From positions 1 through 50,528 of the forward strand of contig JAFTSU010000012.1 of the NCBI GenBank assembly GCA_017467105.1: DNA of 50,528 nt. The letters run 5' to 3'. Below are positions 1 through 5,896 of the stretch, in pieces. Made by a program: the position numbers and the translations under genes. The notes under the pieces were generated by a model that saw nothing but the letters and a program-made list of their open reading frames with translations, was not told where the DNA came from and ran no database searches. The stretch comes from Clostridia bacterium (lineage in GTDB: Bacteria; Bacillota; Clostridia; Oscillospirales; CAG-272). How positions within the stretch are numbered: the stretch's first letter is position 1; each line of letters begins with the position of its first letter.

Positions 1-6
1 AACCTC

Positions 7-153
7 TTATATTAGTTGGAATAGAACCTTCAAAGCCTTTTCAAGAGCTTGAATCATCGTAGGATCAACCTTTGCATCTCTATCTGCATGGTCTGCCTTG
101 CTTCTGTCATCATAAAGCGTGAACAGGTCGGAGAAGAAGGACGGATACACCAA
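7..153 (-). CDS. C-terminal fragment of an unrecognised protein
   Basis: Read on the minus strand this stretch is open and ends with TAA at 9-7. The visible tail is amphipathic and ends in a helix-like run (QALEKALKVLF). I do not recognise the family. Going upstream, the frame soon meets a stop inside the NYN gene that faces away from it, so only about 45 codons survive. Two convincing partial frames, this one and the NYN gene, abut near 141-153 on opposite strands, and each lacks its N-terminal part. That suggests a rearrangement or assembly junction here. The call rests on composition and context only. Confidence 0.3.
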   Translation of the reverse strand: MVYPSFFSDLFTLYDDRSKADHADRDAKVDPTMIQALEKALKVLFQLI

Positions 154-761
154 TGCAGCAATATTCTTACACTACGGGAAAGAATGCCACAGACTCAGCA
201 ATGATAATTGATGCTATGGACATTCTTTATGCTGGAAACGTAGATGGATTTTGCCTTGCATCTTCAGACAGCGATTTTACAAGATTGGCTGCAAGATTAA
301 GAGAAGCTGGTATGATTGTAGTAGGAATGGGAAAACAGCAAACGCCACGTCCCTTCGTTACTGCGTGTAGCCAATTTAAGTACATTGATCTTATTAGTGA
401 AGAAACTACAGCGGTAACTGAACCTCAAGAAACTAAAACGTCCACTAAAACATCTTCTACTAAAAAGCAACCCAAAACCAAGCAAAAAGAAACAGACGAG
501 GTTGATTCTGGTGCCACCAAAGATGTTGAAATCCAGGACTATGTTCGAAAGTGCATAGAGGAAAATTCTGAAGAAGATGGATATATGTTAATGAGTGATT
601 TGGGATTACTATTACCCAAAAAATATCCGGATTTTGACCCGAGAAATTTTGGGAAGAAAAAGTTGTCTGACTTGCTAAAAGTATGGGGATTTGAACTTAA
701 AGCAGTACAAGATCCAAACAATAAAAAGAATCCTTCTGGATTAATTATGTATGTGAAATAA
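153..761 (+). CDS. NYN-domain (LabA/DUF88-like) protein with C-terminal OST-HTH/LOTUS domain, 5'-truncated
   Basis: Residues 1-70 match the second half of a NYN/PIN-like nuclease domain: the core SYTTGKNATDSAMIIDAMD is followed by the conserved SSDSDFTRLAARLRE segment with its acidic residues. A Lys/Thr-rich linker (about 85-120) leads to a C-terminal OST-HTH/LOTUS-type winged helix (about 125-202). The family acts as a metal-dependent RNase or RNA-binding protein. Family members normally have 50-60 more residues before this point, with the first catalytic Asp. Here ATG153 corresponds to an internal Met (usually xTPxQQxSYTTG), no ribosome-binding site precedes it, and the frame upstream does not look like NYN. 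It is therefore a truncated gene and probably inactive. An inverted repeat follows the stop codon. Confidence 0.75.
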   Translation: MQQYSYTTGKNATDSAMIIDAMDILYAGNVDGFCLASSDSDFTRLAARLREAGMIVVGMGKQQTPRPFVTACSQFKYIDLISEETTAVTEPQETKTSTKTSSTKKQPKTKQKETDEVDSGATKDVEIQDYVRKCIEENSEEDGYMLMSDLGLLLPKKYPDFDPRNFGKKKLSDLLKVWGFELKAVQDPNNKKNPSGLIMYVK

Positions 762-764
762 TTG

Positions 765-803
765 TATTTGTGCACTCTTTCTCTACGAATGAGTGCACAA
801 ATA
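765..803 (+). terminator. Inverted repeat after the NYN gene
   Basis: A perfect 13-bp inverted repeat (765-777 with 791-803, 13-nt loop) starts 3 bp after the NYN stop codon. There is no T-run after it, so termination is plausible but not certain. Confidence 0.5.
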
Positions 804-807
804 CTAT

Positions 808-1038
808 ATGCCACTCCGATTTCGGCTGCATAGCAAATCCCTTATACTCCTATGCGGTGCAAACGTGCCGTTTAGTGCTGCGCACTGCGTTCGCAAAATG
901 CGAACTACCGCGGAGCAATCTGCACTCGCTCGCTGACGAACAAGCTCGTCGACTTGCTTCGTTTTATTATCTACCTGCTAGGAACTTTATGAGCGAGTAT
1001 TTTGACACGAGGTACTTGCGTTCTTGGAGTGTGGCAAA
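808..1038. repeat. Structured dispersed repeat, copy A (cloverleaf plus 102-bp invariant block)
   Basis: This copy aligns with 2851-3080 at a constant overall offset of 2043 and shares 102 identical bases (912-1013 with 2955-3056). Positions 854-911 can form a compact cloverleaf. The closing stem is 854-859 with 906-911. Three hairpins sit inside it: 861-865/869-873, 874-878/882-886 and 889-895/899-905, each with a 3-nt loop. In the invariant block, 935-939 pairs with 946-950 and 924-930 pairs with 992-998. The copy lies between the NYN inverted repeat and the promoter of the next gene. The structure was paired by hand. The orientation of any transcript is unknown. Confidence 0.85.
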
Positions 1039-1065
1039 GTGCTCCTCGTCGGTCGCGGGAAACTA

Positions 1066-1094
1066 TTGACTTTCGCACCGTGGCGTAATATAAT
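1066..1094 (+). promoter_or_regulatory. Sigma-A type promoter for the MBL-fold gene
   Basis: TTGACT (1066-1071), 17-bp spacer and a consensus TATAAT (1089-1094), 43 bp before ATG1138. It begins just downstream of repeat copy A. Confidence 0.85.
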
Positions 1095-1137
1095 AGTGAT
1101 GCGACTACAAAAATCCTAAGTTCTGCGGGAGGCAAAA

Positions 1138-1878
1138 ATGAGCATTAAATTTTACACGCTTGGTACAAGCCATGGCGCGACCGAGGTCGGCAGAAGCTGC
1201 TCGGTCAATATGGTAGAGGTGGGTGGCAGCTACTACGTCTTTGACTGCGGAGGAAATATCGAGACCAAGATGAAGGATCTCGGCATGCCGTTTGAGAACC
1301 TGAGGGCAGTGTTCATTTCGCATATGCACGAGGATCACGCTGGCTCTCTTACGGCGGTTGTCAAGAGATTTTCCCATTACATAAAAGAGGAACGCTCGGT
1401 AAAGATATATATGCCGGAGGCAGACGGCATCGAGGCATTACGCGCCTGGGTTGCCGCGCTTCATACTACAAAAAATCTCCACAGGGTAAGCTATGAGCTT
1501 ATAAATGCCGGCGAGATCTATCGCGACGAGAAGATCGCTGTCACCGCCATAGCTACAAGACACGTTCTTGGCGGCACTTTTCCGTCCTATGCCTTTATGA
1601 TTGAGGCAGAAGGGAAGCGCCTTCTTTACACGGGTGATTTGGCGGAAGATTTCTCTGACTATCCGGCAGTGCTTTTTGCAGAGGACTTTGACCTCGTTGT
1701 TTCCGAGCTCGTGCACTTCAATCTTGAGAACAATCTAGACACTATAAAAAAGACAAGAACGAAAAAGCTGGTCTTTACCCATATGAATCTGCGCAAAGCT
1801 GCGGTAATTCGCGGTATTATCGACGAGTTTTCGTTTGAGGTGCAGGTTGCCGAGGACAACGATTGCTTTGACGTCTGA
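1138..1878 (+). CDS. MBL-fold metallo-hydrolase (RNase Z-like superfamily)
   Basis: A 246-aa protein with the metallo-beta-lactamase signature FISHMHEDHAGSL at about residues 58-70, a downstream His in TRHVLGG, the metal-ligand Asp in LLYTGDLAEDF and a late His in LVFTHMNLR. It should be a cytoplasmic hydrolase binding two zinc ions, closest in layout to the RNase Z/YhfI-like branch. The substrate cannot be read from the sequence. The start at 1138 is supported by GGGAGG 5 bases upstream and a strong promoter at 1066. It is a single-gene unit between hairpin-rich intergenic elements. Confidence 0.85.
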   Translation: MSIKFYTLGTSHGATEVGRSCSVNMVEVGGSYYVFDCGGNIETKMKDLGMPFENLRAVFISHMHEDHAGSLTAVVKRFSHYIKEERSVKIYMPEADGIEALRAWVAALHTTKNLHRVSYELINAGEIYRDEKIAVTAIATRHVLGGTFPSYAFMIEAEGKRLLYTGDLAEDFSDYPAVLFAEDFDLVVSELVHFNLENNLDTIKKTRTKKLVFTHMNLRKAAVIRGIIDEFSFEVQVAEDNDCFDV

Positions 1879-1883
1879 TCTTG

Positions 1884-2066
1884 AAAACAGTTTGCCCAAA
1901 AGGCACGGGTAGCGAAGCGGCGCGAGAGCGTTAGAAAACAACTGATTGTTGTTTTCCCTCGAGCGTGACCGAACCACAGTGAGATCAAGCTCGCTCACCA
2001 GTGGCGGAGCGAAAAATCTTCGCCAGAGGCGAATACCTCTCACCCAAGCTAAATCCAGAGGTTTTC
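1884..2066. other. Hairpin-rich intergenic element
   Basis: There is no gene here. Several inverted repeats follow one another: 1934-1942/1948-1956 (9 bp, 5-nt loop); 1974-1977 with 2001-2004 enclosing 1979-1983/1994-1998; and 2019-2024/2028-2033 (6 bp, 3-nt loop). Like repeat copies A and B, this element ends just before a promoter. It shares no clear primary sequence with them. Confidence 0.5.
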
Positions 2067-2079
2067 TACCTGTTTTATA

Positions 2080-2108
2080 TTGACATTTTTCCATGCGTAT
2101 GTTATAAT
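2080..2108 (+). promoter_or_regulatory. Perfect-consensus promoter for the RRXRR-like gene
   Basis: TTGACA (2080-2085), 17-bp spacer and TATAAT (2103-2108), both boxes exact. The predicted leader is about 55 nt. Confidence 0.9.
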
Positions 2109-2170
2109 TGTTTTAAGTCGGGGACGGCACCCATAACAACAAACAGAAGACTTAGTTTACAGCAAAGGGG

Positions 2171-2707
2171 ATGACACCCATAGAAAAAAACGTAATTGTT
2201 GTTGACGAACAAGGAAAAATACTTGAATCGACCTATCCTAAACGGGCAAAAGGTCTTGTAAAAAAAGGCAGGGCACGCTTCATTGCTGAAAACAAAATTT
2301 GCCTTGCGTGCCCTCCTAATATTTTTTTGGAGGAAAATAAAATGGAAAACAATATAAAGCAATACAACAAGGAAGAACAGCAGCGTTTCTTTCAAAAAGC
2401 TAATGTATATATAATAAAAGGCAACGAAAATATAGTTTTCTTTGTTGATCCTTGTGATAGTGTTTGGCAAAAAACAGAGATTACAGTAATGATTGATGGT
2501 AGGTATTACAAAAAGCTTACTCCCACAGATGACACAAACAGGGCCTTTGTGTTAAAAAAGGTAGTGAACGGAATTTATAGCTATATTATTAAGCAGTTTG
2601 ACTCAAATGATAGTATTCTGTTTGAGCACGAAGAAACATTTGGATATTGTTATGAGGCAAATCTAGGTCCTTTACCAGGAGATATTGGTACTGTTAATGC
2701 CTGCTGA
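2171..2707 (+). CDS. Small protein with N-terminal RRXRR/PLMP-like (IscB N-terminus-like) domain
   Basis: A 178-aa protein. Residues 5-47 (VIVVDEQGK, then STYPKRAKGLVKKGRARF) follow the pattern of the RRXRR/PLMP domain that begins IscB-type proteins: hydrophobic-D-x-x-G-K, a Pro then Arg-rich helix, and KKGRAR. No RuvC or HNH nuclease region follows. Instead there are about 120 residues of mixed beta character ending in a Cys. Small stand-alone versions of this module occur in Clostridia with no known role, as far as I recall. An A/G-rich AAAGGGG abuts ATG2171, which is tight spacing for a ribosome-binding site. The gene is more AT-rich than the core genes, has its own perfect promoter and terminator, and lies between the two copies of the structured repeat. 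Confidence 0.6.
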   Translation: MTPIEKNVIVVDEQGKILESTYPKRAKGLVKKGRARFIAENKICLACPPNIFLEENKMENNIKQYNKEEQQRFFQKANVYIIKGNENIVFFVDPCDSVWQKTEITVMIDGRYYKKLTPTDDTNRAFVLKKVVNGIYSYIIKQFDSNDSILFEHEETFGYCYEANLGPLPGDIGTVNAC

Positions 2708-2748
2708 TACACTCAAATATTTTTTATTTGCTAAGGTTAATATACTTG

Positions 2749-2787
2749 ACAGACAGTCAAAACAAATGTTTTGGCTGTCTGTTTTTA
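2749..2787 (+). terminator. Rho-independent terminator of the RRXRR-like gene
   Basis: A 15-bp stem (2749-2763 with 2768-2782, one G-T wobble), 4-nt loop and a following T-run at 2783-2786. Confidence 0.9.
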
Positions 2788-2850
2788 GTTCTATTGTAAA
2801 TTCTGATTTTCAAAAAATCAGTGTTTCGTAAACCAAGCTATCGCTTTCTC

Positions 2851-3080
2851 ATGCCACTCTGATTTCGGCTGCATAGCAAATCCTTTATACTCCTATGCGG
2901 TGCAAGCGTTTCCGCTTGGTGCGATGCACCCACTCGCATTATGCGAACCACCGTGGAGCAATCTGCACTCGCTCGCTGACGAACAAGCTCGTCGACTTGC
3001 TTCGTTTTATTATCTACCTGCTAGGAACTTTATGAGCGAGTATTTTGACACGAGGTGCTTGCGGTCTTGCATTGTTGCGA
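2851..3080. repeat. Structured dispersed repeat, copy B
   Basis: Second copy of the repeat at 808-1038. The cloverleaf is conserved: closing stem 2897-2902 with 2949-2954; hairpins 2904-2908/2913-2917, 2918-2922/2926-2930 and 2934-2938/2942-2946. Compared with copy A, one base is gained in the first loop and one lost between hairpins 2 and 3. One A-T pair becomes G-C in hairpin 1 and another in hairpin 2, and the G-T wobble of the closing stem moves from one end to the other. The loops differ freely. The following 102 bases are identical to copy A. Copy B ends about 40 bp before the promoter of the next gene. Confidence 0.85.
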
Positions 3081-3119
3081 AGAGGTGACGTTTTCTTATA
3101 CGCATTTATAACTCGCATC

Positions 3120-3148
3120 TTGACAAATATTCTTTTCAATGATACAAT
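3120..3148 (+). promoter_or_regulatory. Promoter for the YgjV-like gene
   Basis: TTGACA (3120-3125), 17-bp spacer and TACAAT (3143-3148), 26 bp before the chosen start. Confidence 0.8.
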
Positions 3149-3174
3149 AAGAAAAAATGTTTTCAGGAGAAGAC

Positions 3175-3735
3175 ATGAGAATAATTGCATTTCTGGCGGG
3201 CATTCTCGCTGTTACGTTTTTCCTGCTTGGATATTTGCAAAAAAAACGTAAATTCATTTTGTTTTTCAATCTTGCATCTCGCTTGCTTTATATAATTCAA
3301 TACGTGTTGCTGGGAGCTTTCGCCGGTGCAGTATTGGATGTTGCAGGAGCGATTTCCACATTTTTTGCTCAAAATGTCGATCGACCTCAATTTAAAAAAT
3401 ACAAACCGCTTGTGTTCATCATAAACAACATTGTGCTTATTGGCATTGGAATATTGCTTTATAAGAATGTTTTCAGCATCTTTTTGATCATCGGTGTAAC
3501 GTTACAAACAGATGCTCTTTGGCTGAAAAAAGAGAAGTACATAAGGATCATTTCGCTTATATGCTGTCCGTTCTGCTTTACGTACAATATATCAAGCGGA
3601 GCCATAGGATCCTGTATCGGAGATGTTCTTGCATTTGTGTCACTCGGGTACTCTTATATAATGTATGATATCGTACCTAGTTTTCGAAAAAACATCGACA
3701 GTAGCAAAGGGAAAGTTAATTCTACGGAAATGTGA
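3175..3735 (+). CDS. YgjV-family inner membrane protein
   Basis: A 186-aa, strongly hydrophobic protein with about six membrane segments: RIIAFLAGILAVTFFLLGY at the N-terminus, then pairs at about 25-60, 80-110 and 125-160. The N-terminal pattern and overall layout match the YgjV family (Imp-YgjV), whose function is unknown. ATG3175 is preferred to ATG3157 because AGGAGA lies at 3165-3170, five bases before it. It is a single gene behind its own promoter. Another small membrane protein with a related N-terminus occurs at 11219. Confidence 0.75.
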   Translation: MRIIAFLAGILAVTFFLLGYLQKKRKFILFFNLASRLLYIIQYVLLGAFAGAVLDVAGAISTFFAQNVDRPQFKKYKPLVFIINNIVLIGIGILLYKNVFSIFLIIGVTLQTDALWLKKEKYIRIISLICCPFCFTYNISSGAIGSCIGDVLAFVSLGYSYIMYDIVPSFRKNIDSSKGKVNSTEM

Positions 3736-3860
3736 CTTTTGTCTAAAATGACAACAAGTATTTACGTTTCGTCGTTTTTTTGACGATTGTTGATGAAAAT
3801 TAACTTTAAAAGTATGATGTTTTATATGCCGTAACGTAAGTTATAATCAAAATGTATAAT

Positions 3861-4025
3861 ACAAGGTTGATCCAGACTGAATTATTCCGTTATCCTTTTC
3901 CGGAAGGCCGTTTTTATTGTGCCTTTTTCAAAGCTGCTTAATATACGCTGTTCCCGTCTGGACCCCACCATTTGTGACTTGCTTCTATAAACATGGAGGG
4001 GTATATACAGGTTTCGCGCTTTTTT
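3861..4025 (+). ncRNA. Candidate structured RNA in the gap before fba
   Basis: The 408-bp gap 3736-4143 holds no convincing gene. A TATAAT at 3855-3860 with a weak -35 could start a transcript near 3867. Downstream, 3872-3877 (CCAGAC) pairs with 3956-3961 (GTCTGG) over about 80 nt. Immediately after, 3962-3970 pairs with 3994-4002 (8 of 9 bp). A T-run follows at 4020-4025. No known RNA family is recognised. Confidence 0.3.
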
Positions 4026-4082
4026 ATTACCGCACATATTTCACAAACTTAAAATATATTTCATTAACTTTGAAAATAGGAC

Positions 4083-4111
4083 TTGATTTTTACCGAAAAA
4101 AAGTGTACAAT
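4083..4111 (+). promoter_or_regulatory. Promoter for fba
   Basis: TTGATT (4083-4088), 17-bp spacer and TACAAT (4106-4111), 33 bp before ATG4144. Confidence 0.75.
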
Positions 4112-4143
4112 GTATCTGTTAAAGAAAAATAAGGAGATTAAAG

Positions 4144-5103
4144 ATGGCACTTGTAACAACTAAGGAAATGTTCAAGAAGGCATACGAGGGCGGATACGCG
4201 ATCGGCGCCTTCAACATTAACAATATGGAGATCATTCAGGCGATCACCGAGGCAGCTGCAGAGGAGAAGTCCCCTGTAATTCTTCAGGTTTCCGCCGGAG
4301 CGAGAAAGTATGCAAAGCACGCATACCTTATGGCGCTTGCAAAGGCGGCAGTAGAGGATAGCGGTATCGACCTCGCTCTTCATCTTGACCACGGCGCAGA
4401 TTTCGACGTTTGTAAGTCCTGCATCGACGGCGGCTTCACCTCCGTTATGATAGACGGATCTCACCACTCCTTCGAGGATAATATCGCTCTCACCAAGAAG
4501 GTAGTTGAATACGCCCACGCGCGTGGAGTAGTCGTAGAGGGTGAGCTTGGAGTTCTCGCGGGCGTTGAGGATGACGTAGTAGCAGAGCATTCCTCTTACA
4601 CAAAGCCCGAAGAGGTAGAGGAGTTCGTAACCAGAACAGGCGTTGACTCTCTCGCTATTTCCATCGGTACCTCTCACGGTGCATACAAGTTCACAGCAAA
4701 GCAGTGCACCAGAAACGAGCACGGCGTTCTCGTTCCTCCGCCTCTCAGATTTGACATTCTTGAGGAGGTTGGTAAAAGACTTCCCGGTTTCCCCATCGTT
4801 CTTCACGGTGCATCCAGCGTAGCGCACGAATGCGTTTCTGAGATCAACGCTCTCGGCGGCAAGCTTCCCGATGCTGTAGGCATTCCCGAGGAGCAGCTCA
4901 GACGCGCGGCTAAGATGGCTGTATGTAAGATCAATATAGACTCAGATATCAGACTTGCTATGACCGCAGGTATCCGTCGCGTATTCGCAGAGAAGCCTGA
5001 GGCATTTGACCCCAGAGAGTATCTGAAGGTAGCTCGTGCAGAGGTTAAGAAGATGGTCAGCCATAAGATCGTTAACGTTCTTGGCTCTAAGGGCACTCTT
5101 TGA
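4144..5103 (+). CDS. fba: Class II fructose-1,6-bisphosphate aldolase
   Basis: A 319-aa cytoplasmic enzyme. It cleaves fructose-1,6-bisphosphate to glyceraldehyde-3-phosphate and dihydroxyacetone phosphate in glycolysis, and runs the reverse step in gluconeogenesis. The class II zinc enzyme signature is clear: ALHLDHGADFDVCKSCIDGG holds Asp82 and His83, followed by SVMIDGSH, VEGELG, SIGTSHGAYKF and VLHGASSV, the phosphate- and metal-binding loops. KINIDSDIRLA completes the barrel. Length and spacing are normal. AAGGAG lies nine bases before ATG4144. It is monocistronic, with its own promoter (4083) and terminator (5146). Codon usage is strongly biased, as expected for a highly expressed gene. 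Confidence 0.97.
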   Translation: MALVTTKEMFKKAYEGGYAIGAFNINNMEIIQAITEAAAEEKSPVILQVSAGARKYAKHAYLMALAKAAVEDSGIDLALHLDHGADFDVCKSCIDGGFTSVMIDGSHHSFEDNIALTKKVVEYAHARGVVVEGELGVLAGVEDDVVAEHSSYTKPEEVEEFVTRTGVDSLAISIGTSHGAYKFTAKQCTRNEHGVLVPPPLRFDILEEVGKRLPGFPIVLHGASSVAHECVSEINALGGKLPDAVGIPEEQLRRAAKMAVCKINIDSDIRLAMTAGIRRVFAEKPEAFDPREYLKVARAEVKKMVSHKIVNVLGSKGTL

Positions 5104-5145
5104 TCCTTCTCAAAGATCCGCGCGCAAAGCAGCGCAAATAACATA

Positions 5146-5191
5146 AAAGAAGCGGTTGCTTTCGCCTATGGCAAAGTGGCCGCTTCTTTAT
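5146..5191 (+). terminator. fba terminator
   Basis: The arms 5146-5155 and 5180-5189 are perfectly complementary (10 bp). The stem continues imperfectly inside, and its right arm ends in CTTTAT. Confidence 0.85.
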
Positions 5192-5214
5192 AATTCAGCT
5201 TGTGAGGACAAATT

Positions 5215-5589
5215 ATGACACACGCAAAGCTTGAAGATTTGATTTTAGACTATTACAACGTACAGGCAGACTATCCCTTTGAGTATGACCTTCAAACAGC
5301 AGTTTTTCGTCACACGGGTACGGGAAAATGGTTTGCTGTAGCTATGAAAATTAGTTGGGAAAAACTTGGCAAAAGAGACAAATCAAAAACTGATATTGTC
5401 AATTTTAAATGCTCGCCCGAGATAGTGGAATCGCTGGTAGGGGAAGAGCGGGGCATATATCCCGCGTATCATATGAACAAAGCTCATTGGCTCACGGCAG
5501 CCCTTGAGGAATGCGACGTTGACACGGTCTCCTGGCTTTTGTCTATCAGCTATGATTTAACTAAAGGAAAAATGCAAAACAAAAGATAA
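5215..5589 (+). CDS. MmcQ/YjbR family protein
   Basis: A 124-aa protein with the family's features: an N-terminal helix, DYPFEYD-like and VFRHTGTGKWFAVAM segments with the conserved K-W-F-A core, VNFKCSPEI and the YPAYHMNKAHWLTA motif near residues 80-95, then a C-terminal LLSISYDLT helix. The fold is a CyaY-like double-wing helix. Members are often labelled DNA-binding, but their role is unproven. GAGG upstream gives a modest ribosome-binding site. It lies alone between the aldolase terminator and a promoter at 5752. Confidence 0.9.
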   Translation: MTHAKLEDLILDYYNVQADYPFEYDLQTAVFRHTGTGKWFAVAMKISWEKLGKRDKSKTDIVNFKCSPEIVESLVGEERGIYPAYHMNKAHWLTAALEECDVDTVSWLLSISYDLTKGKMQNKR

Positions 5590-5739
5590 GCGCTGATCCG
5601 GCTCAAGCTCGGTGTATTCACCGATAATTCCGAAGTATACCTTTTTATGAAGCTTTATGGCTTGTATATTTGATACGAGTGACGTTTGCTTGGGATAAGG
5701 ATCTGCACCCGCATGCTTGAAGAATACGAAAATGTTTCG
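5590..5739 (-). pseudogene. Possible relic of a GNAT acetyltransferase C-terminus
   Basis: The 307-bp gap 5590-5896 has no intact gene. On the minus strand a frame open from 5739 to 5557 reads SNIQAIKLHKKVYFGIIGE, which resembles the end of GNAT domains (N-x-x-A-I-x-L-Y-x-K-x-G-F). It has no start codon or upstream catalytic part, and it runs into the MmcQ/YjbR 3' end. This could be chance. Confidence 0.25.
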
Positions 5740-5751
5740 TTAGAGTATATG

Positions 5752-5780
5752 TTGACATTTGATCATCACCGTGCTATAAT
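5752..5780 (+). promoter_or_regulatory. Perfect-consensus promoter for the glycosidase-like gene
   Basis: TTGACA (5752-5757), 17-bp spacer and TATAAT (5775-5780). The leader to ATG5897 is about 110 nt, and no known riboswitch was recognised in it. Confidence 0.9.
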
Positions 5781-5896
5781 AGGGCAAAACTCGTCTACGC
5801 ACTCGTGTGTTATAATGCCTTTTTGTTACGAAATATTTCACACGGGTATGGGTATAACGTCAATATTAAGCGTTTTTTCATAAAGGAGGATAACGT

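Noticed and set aside
770-1069. Open frame over repeat copy A (and its counterpart 2900-3088 in copy B)
   Set aside because: The predicted peptides agree only where the DNA is identical. Elsewhere an insertion and a deletion shift the frame while hairpins are kept, so selection is on structure, not protein.
808-3080. Integron-like attC sites flanking gene cassettes
   Set aside because: No core GTTRRRY-type sites, no integrase, and the genes between carry their own promoters.
3861-4025. 6S RNA or SRP RNA
   Set aside because: The long open-bubble hairpin of 6S and the conserved SRP loop motifs are not visible.
3917-4132. Plus-strand open frame before fba
   Set aside because: It spans the fba promoter and has no start signal or recognisable product.
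4138-4827. Minus-strand open frame opposite fba
   Set aside because: Antisense to a highly conserved, strongly expressed gene; its product is not family-like.
5686-5883. Plus-strand open frame across the 5752 promoter
   Set aside because: It contains the -35 and -10 boxes of the next gene and has no ribosome-binding site.
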